A stretch of DNA of 64,000 nt from SG8-40 sp963792855 (GTDB lineage Bacteria; Pseudomonadota; Gammaproteobacteria; Burkholderiales; Eutrophovitaceae): assembly GCA_963792855.1 (NCBI GenBank), contig CAWBXZ010000007.1, positions 124,001 to 188,000 on the forward strand, in the 5' to 3' direction. Shown piece by piece: positions 25,712-35,095 of the stretch. The position numbers were made by a program, and so were the translations under genes. The notes below the pieces were generated by a model. The model was not told the DNA's origin. It worked only from the letters and a program-made list of their open reading frames with translations, and did no database searches. Each line of letters begins with the position of its first letter. The first letter of the stretch is position 1.

Positions 25712-27235
25712 ATGCAGTTACTGCGCTTTCTGAAAATTCTCGCCGTATCCCTGCGCTTCGGGCTCGATGAATTCGCCATGACGCATGGTCGCTTGCGCTT
25801 GTTGCGCGCGCCGGTGCGCATGCTGTTGTTCTGGCGTACCCTGGAGCGTCCGCGCGGTGAACGCCTGCGTCTGGCGCTGGAAACACTCGGTCCGATTTTC
25901 GTCAAATTCGGCCAGGTGCTGTCTACCCGGCGCGATCTGATACCGGCCGACATTGCCGATGAACTGGCCCGGCTGCAGGACCGGGTTCCGCCGTTTCCCT
26001 CTGACGAAGTGCAGGCGATTCTCGAGCGTGTTTATGCCGGCCATGATGGCGGCGTCTTCGCCAGTTTCGATCCGGTACCGGTTGCAAGTGCGTCCGTAGC
26101 CCAGGTGCATTTTGCTGTTTTGCAGGACGGCAAAGAGGTTGCCGTCAAGGTCTTGCGGCCGGGCATTCGCAGAACGATCGAACATGACGTCGCGTTGCTG
26201 CAACTCGCGGCGGCGACGATCGAGCGTTTCTGGGCCGACGGCAAGCGTCTCAAGCCGCGCGAGGTTGTCGACGAGTTTCGCAAGCACCTGGAAATAGAAC
26301 TGGACCTGATGCGAGAGGCGGCCAGCGCGAGTCAGTTGCGCCGCAACTTCGCGGGCTCGCCCTTGTTGGCCGTGCCTGAGGTGCATTGGGATTACTGCGC
26401 GACCGAAGTCATGGTGATGCAGCGCATGTCGGGTACGCCCATCAGCCAGATCGCCCGGCTGCGCGAGCAAGGCATTGACCTCGAGCGACTGGCGAGGGCT
26501 GGGGTGGAAATATTCTTCACCCAGGTCTTCCGCGACGGTTTCTTCCACGCCGACATGCATCCGGGCAACATCCTCGTTGGTCCCGATGGACGTTACGTTG
26601 CCCTGGACTTTGGCATCATGGGCACGCTCACGGACGTCGACAAGAATTATCTGGCGCAGAATTTTCTGGCGTTTTTCCGGCGCGATTACCGGCGCGTTGC
26701 CCAGGCGCATGTCGATGCCGGCTGGGTGCCGGCGGACACGCGCGTCGACGAGTTCGAATCCGCCATTCGCGCGGTTTGCGAACCGATTTTCGACAAGCCC
26801 CTGAAGGAGATTTCTTTCGGCAAGCTGCTGTTGCGCCTGTTCCAGACATCGCGCCGGTTCAATGTGGAGATCCAGCCGCAGCTGGTGCTGCTGCAAAAGA
26901 CATTGCTGAATATCGAAGGGTTGGGGCGCGAGCTCGATCCCGGGCTGGATTTGTGGAAAACGGCAAAGCCTTACCTCGAGCGCTGGATGTCCGAACAGGT
27001 CGGCATCCAGGGTTTCATCGGCAATCTGCGCCAGGAAGTGCCTTACTGGTCAACGTTGTTGCCGCAGTTGCCCCGTTTGTTGCATTCCTACCTCTCCACG
27101 AACGAAGCGTGCGAGCAGCAGGCCCGGCTCCGCGATATCACCGGCAAGTATCGCCGGGCCAATGCAATGCTGATTTCCGCCGCGTTTTTACTGGCCGGGG
27201 TCACCGGCGCGCTGCTGGTCCTGCTGTTGCGCTGA
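25712..27235 (+). CDS. ubiB: Ubiquinone biosynthesis regulatory protein kinase-like UbiB
   Basis: ABC1/ADCK/UbiB-family atypical kinase of 507 residues. The family-specific KxGQ motif is KFGQ (65-68), the Ala-rich loop is VASASVAQVH, the VAIK-like Lys is in VAVKVLRPG, and catalytic motifs HADMHPGNI and LDFGIMG follow. Two C-terminal hydrophobic segments anchor it to the membrane. It is the last gene of the ubi set, followed by a hairpin. Confidence 0.96.
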   Translation: MQLLRFLKILAVSLRFGLDEFAMTHGRLRLLRAPVRMLLFWRTLERPRGERLRLALETLGPIFVKFGQVLSTRRDLIPADIADELARLQDRVPPFPSDEVQAILERVYAGHDGGVFASFDPVPVASASVAQVHFAVLQDGKEVAVKVLRPGIRRTIEHDVALLQLAAATIERFWADGKRLKPREVVDEFRKHLEIELDLMREAASASQLRRNFAGSPLLAVPEVHWDYCATEVMVMQRMSGTPISQIARLREQGIDLERLARAGVEIFFTQVFRDGFFHADMHPGNILVGPDGRYVALDFGIMGTLTDVDKNYLAQNFLAFFRRDYRRVAQAHVDAGWVPADTRVDEFESAIRAVCEPIFDKPLKEISFGKLLLRLFQTSRRFNVEIQPQLVLLQKTLLNIEGLGRELDPGLDLWKTAKPYLERWMSEQVGIQGFIGNLRQEVPYWSTLLPQLPRLLHSYLSTNEACEQQARLRDITGKYRRANAMLISAAFLLAGVTGALLVLLLR

Positions 27236-27240
27236 CGCAA

Positions 27241-27269
27241 CACGAGCGAGGCGTTCTGCCTCGTTCGTG
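27241..27269 (+). terminator. Hairpin after ubiB
   Basis: CACGAGCGAGG at 27241-27251 pairs with CCTCGTTCGTG at 27259-27269 (11 bp, one G-U) around a 7-nt loop, starting 6 bp after the ubiB stop. An AT-rich ACATTTAAT follows. Probably the ubi operon terminator. Confidence 0.6.
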
Positions 27270-27297
27270 ACATTTAATCAAACCGTCACATTTGATC
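27267..27297 (+). repeat. Imperfect 13-bp direct repeat upstream of porin
   Basis: GTGACATTTAATC at 27267-27279 and GTCACATTTGATC at 27285-27297 match at 11 of 13 positions with an 18-bp period. They lie 111-141 bp before the porin ATG. They may be regulator half-sites. The first overlaps the end of the ubiB hairpin. Confidence 0.45.
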
Positions 27298-27407
27298 GCG
27301 ACAATGCGCCTGTTCGCGGCTTGCGGGGGGCTGTAACCATACCTCCGTCGACCCGGCCCGGAATACGGTGTGAGCAATGGAAACTGTATCTAAATCAGGA
27401 GATCAGA

Positions 27408-28712
27408 ATGCAAGTCATTAAAGACGCGAAAACGAAAAAGCTCGTTCTCGCAGCTTCAATCGCAGCCATTTTTGGTGGCGTTACCGCCCCGGCGCTGGCT
27501 GACGAGCTGGCGGAGACGCTTTACGAGAAGGGTGTGCTTACGGAGGACGAGTACAACGAACTGAAGAGCTCCGACGGGGCGAAGATGTCCTCCAGCTTCA
27601 AGGACGGCTTCACCTGGAAGAGCCAGGACGGTCAGCATGAGATCGGGTTAGCGGGGCGGGTACAGCTCGACTACCGTTCGTACGACCATGATGGATCGGT
27701 TTCGATTAAAGGTGACGGCTTTGACATTCGACGCGTCTATTTCGGGGTCAAAGGCAAGATGTACAAGGACTGGAGTTTCGAGGTGACTTCCAATCTGGAT
27801 GGCGGCGCTCTCGAATACGGATTTCTTGACTACAAATGGAGCGATGCCGCCCAACTGCGCATGGGCGCATTCAAGTACGGTTTCAGCTTTGAGGAAATTA
27901 CCAGTTCGCGCTTTACCGATTTCATGGAGCGCTCGTTCGTGAATTCCTGGGTGCCGGGCAAGGATGTCGGCGTGATGCTCTATGGTCAGCCGAAGAAGAA
28001 CGTGTTTTCCTATTCCGTCGGCGTTGCCAATGGTGAAGGCAAGAACTCCAACGAAGTCAATGCAGTAGCCGACGATAAGGATCTCATTGGCCGCGCCGCA
28101 GTAAACTTTGCGCCGATGGTTAACTGGAACTCGGGTGTCTTGCATCTGGGAGCGGGTTTTGCCACCGGTACCATCGCGGCGGGAATCCCGGCAACCAGAC
28201 AACCGAGGCCAGGGGGCTGACGTTCTTCCGCGGTGTCGGACCGGGCGGGACGGAAATGGATCGGGAGCGGACCAATCTCGAAGGTCTTGTCGCCTTTGGT
28301 CCGTTCAAGGTCCAGGGCGAGTACCTGATGGCAAACTATTCCGGAACCGGCGCCTACGACCGGGATATCGACACGAGCTATATCTCGGCGAACTGGTTGA
28401 TTACCGGCGAAAAGTACACCGACAGCTACACGCTCAACGGGATGCGCTCGATCAAGCCGCTCAGAGCCGCTGGGCGGCGGCGGCCGGGCGCCTGGGAAGT
28501 GGGCGTGCGTTGGCCAATTCGAGGCCGACGCAGTCGCAAAGCGGGACTGATAACGGCCGAGCCGTGACGTCGGCTGAAGTGGATCCCGGTAACGAATATG
28601 CGCTTCCTGCTCGACTGGGTGGAAAACGACTACGATACGCCGATTACCGTCGGCAGGACCAAACCGTTGAAAGCGAGACGCGATCACGGCTGCGTCGCAG
28701 CTTTACTTCTGA
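27408..28712 (+). pseudogene. OprO/OprP-family porin, multiple frameshifts
   Basis: ATG 27408 follows AGGAGATC and opens a 270-residue frame. It has a signal peptide (ending APALA-DE), a short helical segment (TLYEKGVLTEDEYNELKS) and beta-strands typical of phosphate-selective porin O/P family proteins (FDIRRVYFGVKGKMYKDWSF). This frame stops at 28220. Homology resumes at 28220-28500 (EGLVAFGPFKVQGEYLMANY) and again in shifted frames (MRFLLDWVENDYDTPITV), ending with AITAASQLYF and TGA 28710-28712. At least five single-base losses would restore one frame of about 435 residues. A strong terminator follows. The substrate may be anions; this is inference from family. Confidence 0.82.
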
Positions 28713-28769
28713 TCGATCAGGCAGTTAGTAAGGAAGGCTATCTCCCTTCCGGCTTAAGCGCTGTACTTC

Positions 28770-28801
28770 GGGCCGCGACTAGAACTCGCGGCCCTTTTTT
28801 T
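28770..28801 (+). terminator. Rho-independent terminator after porin
   Basis: GGGCCGCGA at 28770-28778 pairs perfectly with TCGCGGCCC at 28786-28794 around a 7-nt loop, followed by seven T residues. It separates the porin from the pot operon. Confidence 0.93.
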
Positions 28802-28840
28802 GCCTGTTCCGTCCCCCGGTTGTTCCATGCGGTCTGCCGT

Positions 28841-28854
28841 GCAATTAGAATTGC
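28841..28854 (+). promoter_or_regulatory. Palindrome overlapping a putative -10 box upstream of potA
   Basis: GCAATT-AG-AATTGC is a perfect inverted repeat containing TAGAAT (28846-28851), a plausible -10 box. It ends 22 bp before the potA ATG. It may be an operator. No convincing -35 is seen. Confidence 0.4.
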
Positions 28855-28876
28855 GCCGTCTTGCAGTGGGCCTCTT

Positions 28877-29962
28877 ATGCCTCTTCTCGAAATTCGCAAC
28901 GTTACCCGGCGTTTCGGCGACTTCACCGCCGTGGACAACGTCAGCCTGAGCATTGAAGCCGGCGAGTTCTTCACGCTTCTTGGCCCGTCTGGCTGCGGCA
29001 AGACCACGCTGCTGCGTCTGATCGCCGGTTTTGACGCCGCCGATGCCGGCAGTGTGCTGCTGGGGGGGCGTGACATGTCCGGCATCCCGCCCGAGGGGCG
29101 CAACATTCACACGGTATTCCAGAGTTACGCGCTGTTTCCGCACATGCGTGTCGAGGACAACATCGCGTTTCCGTTACGCATGGCCAGGGTCGCGCCGGCG
29201 CAGATTCGCGAGCGCGTCGAGGTGGCGATGCGTGACGTGCACCTCACCGGGATGGGACGGCGATATCCAAACGAGCTTTCCGGCGGTCAGCGCCAGCGGG
29301 TCGCGGTCGCGCGGGCGCTGGTCAACCGGCCCAAATTGCTCCTGCTCGACGAACCGCTCGCGGCACTGGATGCAAAGCTGAAGGAGAGTGTCCAGCTGGA
29401 ACTGATCAACCTCCAGAAAGAAGTCGGCATTGCTTTTGTATATGTGACGCATGACCAGGGCGAAGCACTGGCACTGTCGGACCGGATTGCGGTGATGAAC
29501 GAGGGCCGGGTGGAGCAGGTGGACGTTCCTTCACGCATCTACGGCACCCCCCGTAACCGCTTCGTCGCCGACTTCATTGGCCACTGCAACCTCCTGGAAG
29601 GAAGGGTCCGCGGAGCAACGGCCGAGTGCCCGGCGATCGATCTGGACGGGATCGGCGAAGTACGGGCCGTCGTGCCGAACCCGGTGGAAGGTGCGGACCG
29701 GGGTGTTCTTGCGCTGCGTCCCGAGAAGGTCGTCATTGGCCGCGCGGTAGAGGCGGATCCGGAAATGAACCGCTTTGCCGGCCGGGTGCACGATTTCCTC
29801 TATCTCGGCGATGTCACCCTGTACGTTGTCGAGCTCGACCGCGGCCGCCGGGTAGAGGCGCTGGTTCCCAATGCCGCGACGGGAGACGCCAGCTTCTTCC
29901 AGCCAGGCGAGGCCGTGAGTGTGGCCTGGCGCTTCGATGCCGGACACTTTCTGTATGACTGA
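28877..29962 (+). CDS. potA: Polyamine ABC transporter ATP-binding protein PotA
   Basis: A 361-residue ATPase driving spermidine/putrescine uptake. Walker A is GPSGCGKTT, the Q-loop is VFQSYALFPHM, the signature is LSGGQRQRVAVARAL, Walker B is LLLLDEPLAALD and the H-loop is YVTHDQGEA. A C-terminal TOBE domain (about 275-355) has LRPEKV. ATG 28877 is chosen because homology begins at MPLLEIRNVTRRF. It is the first gene of potABCD. Confidence 0.93.
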   Translation: MPLLEIRNVTRRFGDFTAVDNVSLSIEAGEFFTLLGPSGCGKTTLLRLIAGFDAADAGSVLLGGRDMSGIPPEGRNIHTVFQSYALFPHMRVEDNIAFPLRMARVAPAQIRERVEVAMRDVHLTGMGRRYPNELSGGQRQRVAVARALVNRPKLLLLDEPLAALDAKLKESVQLELINLQKEVGIAFVYVTHDQGEALALSDRIAVMNEGRVEQVDVPSRIYGTPRNRFVADFIGHCNLLEGRVRGATAECPAIDLDGIGEVRAVVPNPVEGADRGVLALRPEKVVIGRAVEADPEMNRFAGRVHDFLYLGDVTLYVVELDRGRRVEALVPNAATGDASFFQPGEAVSVAWRFDAGHFLYD

Positions 29963-30040
29963 CTGCCGCGTATCTCGCCCAATCGCCGTTGGCGGGGAAC
30001 TGGCCGCTGGCGAGCGGCGCGGCCCGGTAATCACAGGCGC

Positions 30041-30922
30041 ATGAACAAGCGCTGGAACAAGTGGCTGGTCGGCGGCCCGCCACTCGCCTACCTGATTGTC
30101 TTCTTTGCCTTGCCAACGCTGATCATGGTGGTCGCGTCTTTCCGCCATGCGGGTCCCTGGGGCGGTCTGGCGCCAATCCTCACCCAGGACGCGGCCGGTT
30201 GGCATCTGCAACTGACGCTTGGCAATTACGTCCGCGTGTTCGAGGATTTGTTGTACGTGCGCGTGTTTGTCAGATCGATCTGGTATGCGTTGCTGACGAC
30301 CGCGTTCTGTCTGGTGATTGCCTATCCACTGGCACTGTTCATCGCGAGCAGCCGCAAGCGCTTTCGCGATCTGCTGGTGCTGTTGGTGATATTGCCGTTC
30401 TGGAGCAACTTTCTGATCCGCGTCTATGCCTGGATCATCATTCTCGGGCCGCAGTCGGTATTCGTCGGTGCGCTCAACGGAGCCTTGGCGTGGGCGGGAC
30501 TGGAACCGGTCCGCTTGCTCTACACCCCGGTTGCCGTTGTTATCGGCCTGGTGTACGTGCATCTGCCGTTCATGGTGTTGCCGCTGTACGCCATCCTCGA
30601 GAAGCAGGACCCGGCGTTACTGGATGCCGCGCAGGATCTGGGTGCGGGTGCCTGGCAGCGATTCTGGCGCGTCACGTTTCCCTTGTCGCTTCCGGGCGTG
30701 TATGCCGGCGCCGCGCTGGTATTCATCCCGGCGTTCGGTATTTTCGCGATCCCCGACATTCTCGGCGGCACCGGCGGCACCATGATCGGCAACGTCATCA
30801 AGCAGCAGTTCCTTGATAGCCGCGACTGGCCTTTCGGTTCGGTCCTGTCCATTGTCCTCACGCTGTCCGCCTTCGTGATCGCCGCGACCGTTTCGCTGAT
30901 CGTCCGGAGGTCGCGGCCGTGA
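30041..30922 (+). CDS. potB: Polyamine ABC transporter permease PotB
   Basis: An inner-membrane permease of 293 residues with six hydrophobic helices. The EAA-like coupling loop is LDAAQDLGAGAWQRFWRVTFPLSLPG. The sequence IPDILGGTGGTMIGNVI is typical of PotB/PotH. It lies 78 bp after potA, and its end overlaps potC by 4 bp. Confidence 0.92.
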   Translation: MNKRWNKWLVGGPPLAYLIVFFALPTLIMVVASFRHAGPWGGLAPILTQDAAGWHLQLTLGNYVRVFEDLLYVRVFVRSIWYALLTTAFCLVIAYPLALFIASSRKRFRDLLVLLVILPFWSNFLIRVYAWIIILGPQSVFVGALNGALAWAGLEPVRLLYTPVAVVIGLVYVHLPFMVLPLYAILEKQDPALLDAAQDLGAGAWQRFWRVTFPLSLPGVYAGAALVFIPAFGIFAIPDILGGTGGTMIGNVIKQQFLDSRDWPFGSVLSIVLTLSAFVIAATVSLIVRRSRP

Positions 30923-31689
30923 GGCAGTCGCCCTGGATGAAAGCGGCTGCTCTCGCGGCGTACGCCTTTTTGTACGCGCCTCTCGTGATTGTCGTGATCT
31001 ACTCGTTCAACGATTCGAGCATGAACGGACAATGGGTCGGGTTTACCCTGAAGTGGTACCACAAGCTGTTCGCTAACGATCAGATGCTCACGGCGGCCCG
31101 CAATTCGTTGCTGATCGGGCTGACAGCGAGCGCGGTTTCCACAGTGCTCGGCACCATGGCGGGCTATGCGATGTACCGTTTTCGCCTCAGATTGCTTCCC
31201 GCGATGGTGGTTGCGCCGATCGCCATCCCGGAAATCCTGACCGGCGTGTCGCTGTTGTTGTTCTTTGTCATGCTGAACGTGACGCTCGGGATGCTGTCAA
31301 TCGTGTTGGCGCATATCGCGTTTTGTATCGGCTTCGTGGCGATCGTCGTACGTGCGCGTCTGGCCGGTCTGGACGAGAGTCTGATCGAGGCGGCACGCGA
31401 CCTCGGTGCGACACCGCTGCAGGCGTTCCGGCTGGTTACCTTGCCGCTGATTACTCCCGGGGTCATTGCCGGCGCGCTGATGGCATTCACGCTGTCCATC
31501 GATGACTTCGTAATCACCTTCTTTACCGCCGGGCCGGATTCGCGCACGCTGCCGCTGGTCATCTACACCATGGTGAAAATCACGGTGACGCCGGAGGTCA
31601 ACGCCGTCTCGACGCTGTTGATGACGTTGACGTTACTGCTCATCGTCGTTGCTTCAAGGCTGGCGCCAAGCGTGTTGCGAGCGCGCTGA
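30919..31689 (+). CDS. potC: Polyamine ABC transporter permease PotC
   Basis: Second permease subunit, 256 residues and about six helices. It has YSFNDSS near the start and the coupling loop EAARDLGATPLQAFRLVTLPLITPG. It ends with the conserved SIDDFVITFFTAGP segment. The GTG start overlaps the potB stop. Confidence 0.92.
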   Translation: MRQSPWMKAAALAAYAFLYAPLVIVVIYSFNDSSMNGQWVGFTLKWYHKLFANDQMLTAARNSLLIGLTASAVSTVLGTMAGYAMYRFRLRLLPAMVVAPIAIPEILTGVSLLLFFVMLNVTLGMLSIVLAHIAFCIGFVAIVVRARLAGLDESLIEAARDLGATPLQAFRLVTLPLITPGVIAGALMAFTLSIDDFVITFFTAGPDSRTLPLVIYTMVKITVTPEVNAVSTLLMTLTLLLIVVASRLAPSVLRAR

Positions 31690-31770
31690 ACCAAAACTGC
31701 GCGTCGTTTGTCCGTTTTGTCTTTTCTGTACCGTTAACCCTGTAATTGACAACTTGAAAAGGATACTCAG

Positions 31771-32844
31771 ATGAAAATGTCGGGACAGTTTCTCCTGTGG
31801 CTGCTGGCCGTCTCGGTGATGAGCGGGTGCGGCGACAAGGAAAACGTGCTGCACCTCTACAACTGGAACCAGTACGTCGCGCCTCAAACCATCGAGCGCT
31901 TCGAGCAGACTTGTTCGTGCAAGGTGGAGCAGTCGTTCTACGCGGATAACTCCGAACTGATGGCGAAAATAACGGGCGGCGCAAAGGGCTACGACGTGCT
32001 GGTGCCGACATCGAACTATGTCTCCGACCTGTCGATGGGCGGATACCTTCAGCCGCTGGACAAGGCGCAACTGCCGAATCTGAACAATATCGCGGCCGGT
32101 TTCATGGATACGCCATTCGATCCCGGCAACGTCTATTCGGTGCCGTATGCCTACACCGTGACCATGCTCGGTTACAACGAGCAGGAAATGCTGAAGCTGG
32201 GCGTAACGGTCGACTCCTGGGCGGCTATTTTCGATCCCGTCATCCTTGAGAAGATCAAGGGGCGCGTCACGGTGCTCGACAGCCCGGACGAACTGACGGC
32301 AGCCGCGTTGAAGTATCTCGGATACTCCGTCAACGACCGCGATCCGAAACACTGGGAACAGGCCAGGGAAGTCATACTCAGGGCCAAGCCCTACTGGGCG
32401 GCGTTCAAGGCCTCCGGTTACATCGAGTTGCTCGCCGCAGGCGATATCGTGCTTGCACATGGCTATTCGAGCGACATCTATCTCGCCGATCTGGGCGCCC
32501 AGGAGGCCGGAAAGGAATTCAGGATTCGTCACGCTTTGCCCAGGGAAGGTGCGGTGCTGGCTCTGGACGCACTGGTCATTTCCCGGGACGCGCCCCGCCC
32601 CGATCTCGCGCATCAGTTCATCAACTTCATGCTCGACGGGAAGAACTCCGCCGAGCTGACGAACATGCTTGGCTCCGGTAATCCCAACGCGGCGGCCATG
32701 GAATTCATCACGCCGGAGATCAAGGCGATGAAAGCGGTGTTTCCCGACGAACAAACTGCGATGACGCTGGAGATGCTCAAGCCGATGAACAAGGACGAGC
32801 GTGCGATGCTTAATCGCATCTGGACCGAAATCAAGGTTCAATAG
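31771..32844 (+). CDS. potD: Polyamine-binding periplasmic protein PotD (lipoprotein)
   Basis: Substrate-binding protein of 357 residues. The signal peptide ends in a lipobox-like VMSGC (Cys20), so it is probably a lipoprotein. The mature start LHLYNWNQYVAPQTIERFE and the YDVLVPTSNYVSDLS and PYAYTVTMLGYN stretches match PotD/PotF. Trp and acidic residues typical of polyamine binding are present, but the preferred polyamine is not determined. An AAAAGGA ribosome site precedes ATG 31771. Confidence 0.92.
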   Translation: MKMSGQFLLWLLAVSVMSGCGDKENVLHLYNWNQYVAPQTIERFEQTCSCKVEQSFYADNSELMAKITGGAKGYDVLVPTSNYVSDLSMGGYLQPLDKAQLPNLNNIAAGFMDTPFDPGNVYSVPYAYTVTMLGYNEQEMLKLGVTVDSWAAIFDPVILEKIKGRVTVLDSPDELTAAALKYLGYSVNDRDPKHWEQAREVILRAKPYWAAFKASGYIELLAAGDIVLAHGYSSDIYLADLGAQEAGKEFRIRHALPREGAVLALDALVISRDAPRPDLAHQFINFMLDGKNSAELTNMLGSGNPNAAAMEFITPEIKAMKAVFPDEQTAMTLEMLKPMNKDERAMLNRIWTEIKVQ

Positions 32845-32870
32845 CGCGGGCAGCGCGCCTGGCTGAGACT

Positions 32871-32904
32871 GAAACGGCACCGGCGGGCTGTGCCGGGCCG
32901 TTTC
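32871..32904. terminator. Bidirectional hairpin terminator between potD and DHH gene
   Basis: GAAACGGC at 32871-32878 pairs with GCCGTTTC at 32897-32904, extended after a bulged A by CCGGC/GCCGG. A-rich and T-rich flanks allow function in both directions between two convergent genes. Confidence 0.72.
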
Positions 32905-32915
32905 ATTGCAGCGGT

Positions 32916-33878
32916 TCAGCCAACGCCGGGAAACGTCTCGCGCATCACAACAAACAACCTGTCGCGTTCCGCCGACGGCAGAAAATCGATTCCTGCTGCA
33001 CCCTCGCGGCCACCGCCGGAGTGGAACGCGCGGGCGACGGCCGATGCGCCTCTCGGGTCTGCAAGCGGAGCCCGGATGCTCACCTTGTATCCGCCTGCTC
33101 TTTCGACCATGATGGCATGCGCGGTATGCGGCTCCCGCCGCGCCAGTCCATTTGCATAAACCCCCATCACTCTTCTGCTCCAGCCGGTATCGGGTAATAC
33201 TGCAAAGGCGCTGCCAGGCGCAATGGACCGGACGCGGATCGCCTGCGCCCGCGACAGATCTTCATGCATCTGCCCCCGCAGCGCTTCAAAGATGTCACTC
33301 GCCCGGACGAATTCACGTGGGTCCGGGAACGACTTCATCTTGCCGAACAGCGCAATCGGGGAATACAACAGGTCGTCGAGCGTTTCTCCGTACGCGTTGT
33401 AATTGAGGCATGTGCCGAGTTCGCGCAGCAGTTCGGTCTGTGCCCCGTCGAGGCCCACAGTCGCGGCGAGATGTCTTGCAGGCTGTTCAAGATTGTCGCC
33501 AAATGCGGCGACGATAGCCCAGTGACGAAATTTTCCGCCCAGATAACGGTCCACAATCAAACTGGTGCACATTGCCGGGTCGGTGTCGATGTGCGATACA
33601 AATGCCGTATCGGCGGGAATTTCTCCAGGGTAATGGTGATCGAACCAGCTTACCCGGGCGCCATGCCGGAGTGCCCGTTCGAGGGCGTCGCGATTGGCGT
33701 CGAGCGAGATATCGAGCACGGTTATTTCATCGCCATGCTGCGCATCGATCCGGTTCAGCAGCGAGATGTCGCGTTTGACGCCGCTCACGAGAACGCTGTC
33801 GCGGGGGGCGCTCAGGCGAAGCTGTAGCAAGGCGCACAGGCCGTCAGCATCGCCGTTATAGACATCATAGAATTTCAA
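32916..33878 (-). CDS. DHH family phosphoesterase
   Basis: A 320-residue DHH-superfamily phosphoesterase. The N-terminal YNGDADGLCAL metal motif, VLDISLD and the DHH signature WFDHHYPGE are clear. The C-terminal DHHA1-type glycine motif reads GGGREGAAG rather than the usual GGGH. Relatives cleave nucleotides, oligonucleotides or pyrophosphate; the substrate here is unknown. The start is TTG 33878, because the protein family begins with KFYDVYNGDADG. It is divergent from the VanZ-like gene. Confidence 0.85.
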   Translation of the reverse strand: MKFYDVYNGDADGLCALLQLRLSAPRDSVLVSGVKRDISLLNRIDAQHGDEITVLDISLDANRDALERALRHGARVSWFDHHYPGEIPADTAFVSHIDTDPAMCTSLIVDRYLGGKFRHWAIVAAFGDNLEQPARHLAATVGLDGAQTELLRELGTCLNYNAYGETLDDLLYSPIALFGKMKSFPDPREFVRASDIFEALRGQMHEDLSRAQAIRVRSIAPGSAFAVLPDTGWSRRVMGVYANGLARREPHTAHAIMVERAGGYKVSIRAPLADPRGASAVARAFHSGGGREGAAGIDFLPSAERDRLFVVMRETFPGVG

Positions 33879-33959
33879 AGAGCGGCTTTCCCTCGAGGTT
33901 TGACGGATCGAACAGGCCGGCTTGGCAAAAACTTTTCGCTCGCCGAACGTGATGGTGAC

Positions 33960-35048
33960 ATGATCAACGACATGCAAATACAGGACGGATTGTTCGCGCG
34001 GCGCTCCCGACTGGTCGGCTACCTGACGGTAACCTACCTCGTTCTGGTGGTCTACACCAGTCTGCACCCATTTTCCGAGTGGCGGGCGCCAGCGCAGGAA
34101 GTGCGCGTTTTCCTCACCGCACCGTGGCCAGCCTATTTCACCTGGACCGACCTGATCCTCAATGTCCTTGCTTACGTCCCGGTGGGATTGTTGCTGACTC
34201 TGGTGCTGATGGCATTCCTGCGCGGCGCAGCGGCCGCAGCGCTGGCGAGCGTGTTGGGTATCCTGATGAGCCTTGCGATCGAGGTGTTGCAGGTTTTTCT
34301 GCCGGGCCGGATACCGTCAAACGCGGACTTGCTGTGCAATACCGTGGGCACGCTAGCCGGTGTTTCGCTGGCGCTGACGATCGGCGGTCGCGGTATTCTG
34401 TCGGGACGGCTGTATCGGCTGCGTCAGCGCAACTTTCATCCGGGCATAGCGGTTGATATCTGTTTCCTGCTTCTTGCGCTGTGGCTGGCAACCCAGCTCA
34501 ACGCCGACATTCGCCTGTTCGGTAACGGCGATATCCGGCACTTGCTGCCGACACTTCCCGGTGTTGGCTACACCCCGCGTGTTTACCTGCTGCTGGAAGC
34601 GGCGATTACGGGTTTGAGTTTTTGCGGGGTCGCGTTGATGTTGACGGTGATCTCCCGATCGCTTCGAGGTGCGATGCTCTCGGTGCTGTTGTTGGTGATA
34701 TGCGCTCTGGCGCTGAAAACGCTCGCTGCAAAGCTGCTGTTCGTGGCCGGGGCTTCCACTTTGTGGGTTGCACCCGGCGCCATGTGGGGGCTGTTTCTTG
34801 GCGGCATTCTATGGATCGTGTTACTTGGTTTGCCGGTTTCCTTGCAGGTCGCTTCTGCAACCACTTTCATCGCGCTGGGCATGGCTTTGGTCAATGCAGC
34901 GCCGCAAAACCCCTACCTCGATGCTGCGCTACGGGTATCCAACTATGGTCACTACACCAGTCTCATCGAGTTGACGAACGTGGTGTCGAGCGTGTGGCCG
35001 TTTGCGGCAATTGCGTTCCTGACATTCATGAGTTATCGCTTGCGCTGA
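33960..35048 (+). CDS. VanZ family membrane protein
   Basis: An integral membrane protein of 362 residues with about ten hydrophobic segments. The N-terminal half is VanZ-like: YTSLHPFSEWR, DLILNVLAYVPVGLLL, then IEVLQVFLPGRIPSNADLLCNTVGTLAG. VanZ domains are linked to glycopeptide tolerance in Gram-positives, but in Proteobacteria the function is unknown. ATG 33960 or 33972 could be the start. Confidence 0.8.
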   Translation: MINDMQIQDGLFARRSRLVGYLTVTYLVLVVYTSLHPFSEWRAPAQEVRVFLTAPWPAYFTWTDLILNVLAYVPVGLLLTLVLMAFLRGAAAAALASVLGILMSLAIEVLQVFLPGRIPSNADLLCNTVGTLAGVSLALTIGGRGILSGRLYRLRQRNFHPGIAVDICFLLLALWLATQLNADIRLFGNGDIRHLLPTLPGVGYTPRVYLLLEAAITGLSFCGVALMLTVISRSLRGAMLSVLLLVICALALKTLAAKLLFVAGASTLWVAPGAMWGLFLGGILWIVLLGLPVSLQVASATTFIALGMALVNAAPQNPYLDAALRVSNYGHYTSLIELTNVVSSVWPFAAIAFLTFMSYRLR

Positions 35049-35095
35049 AGCTTTGCGCCCCGGGAGCGGCGCCAATTGCGACGTAGTGGCTCCGC

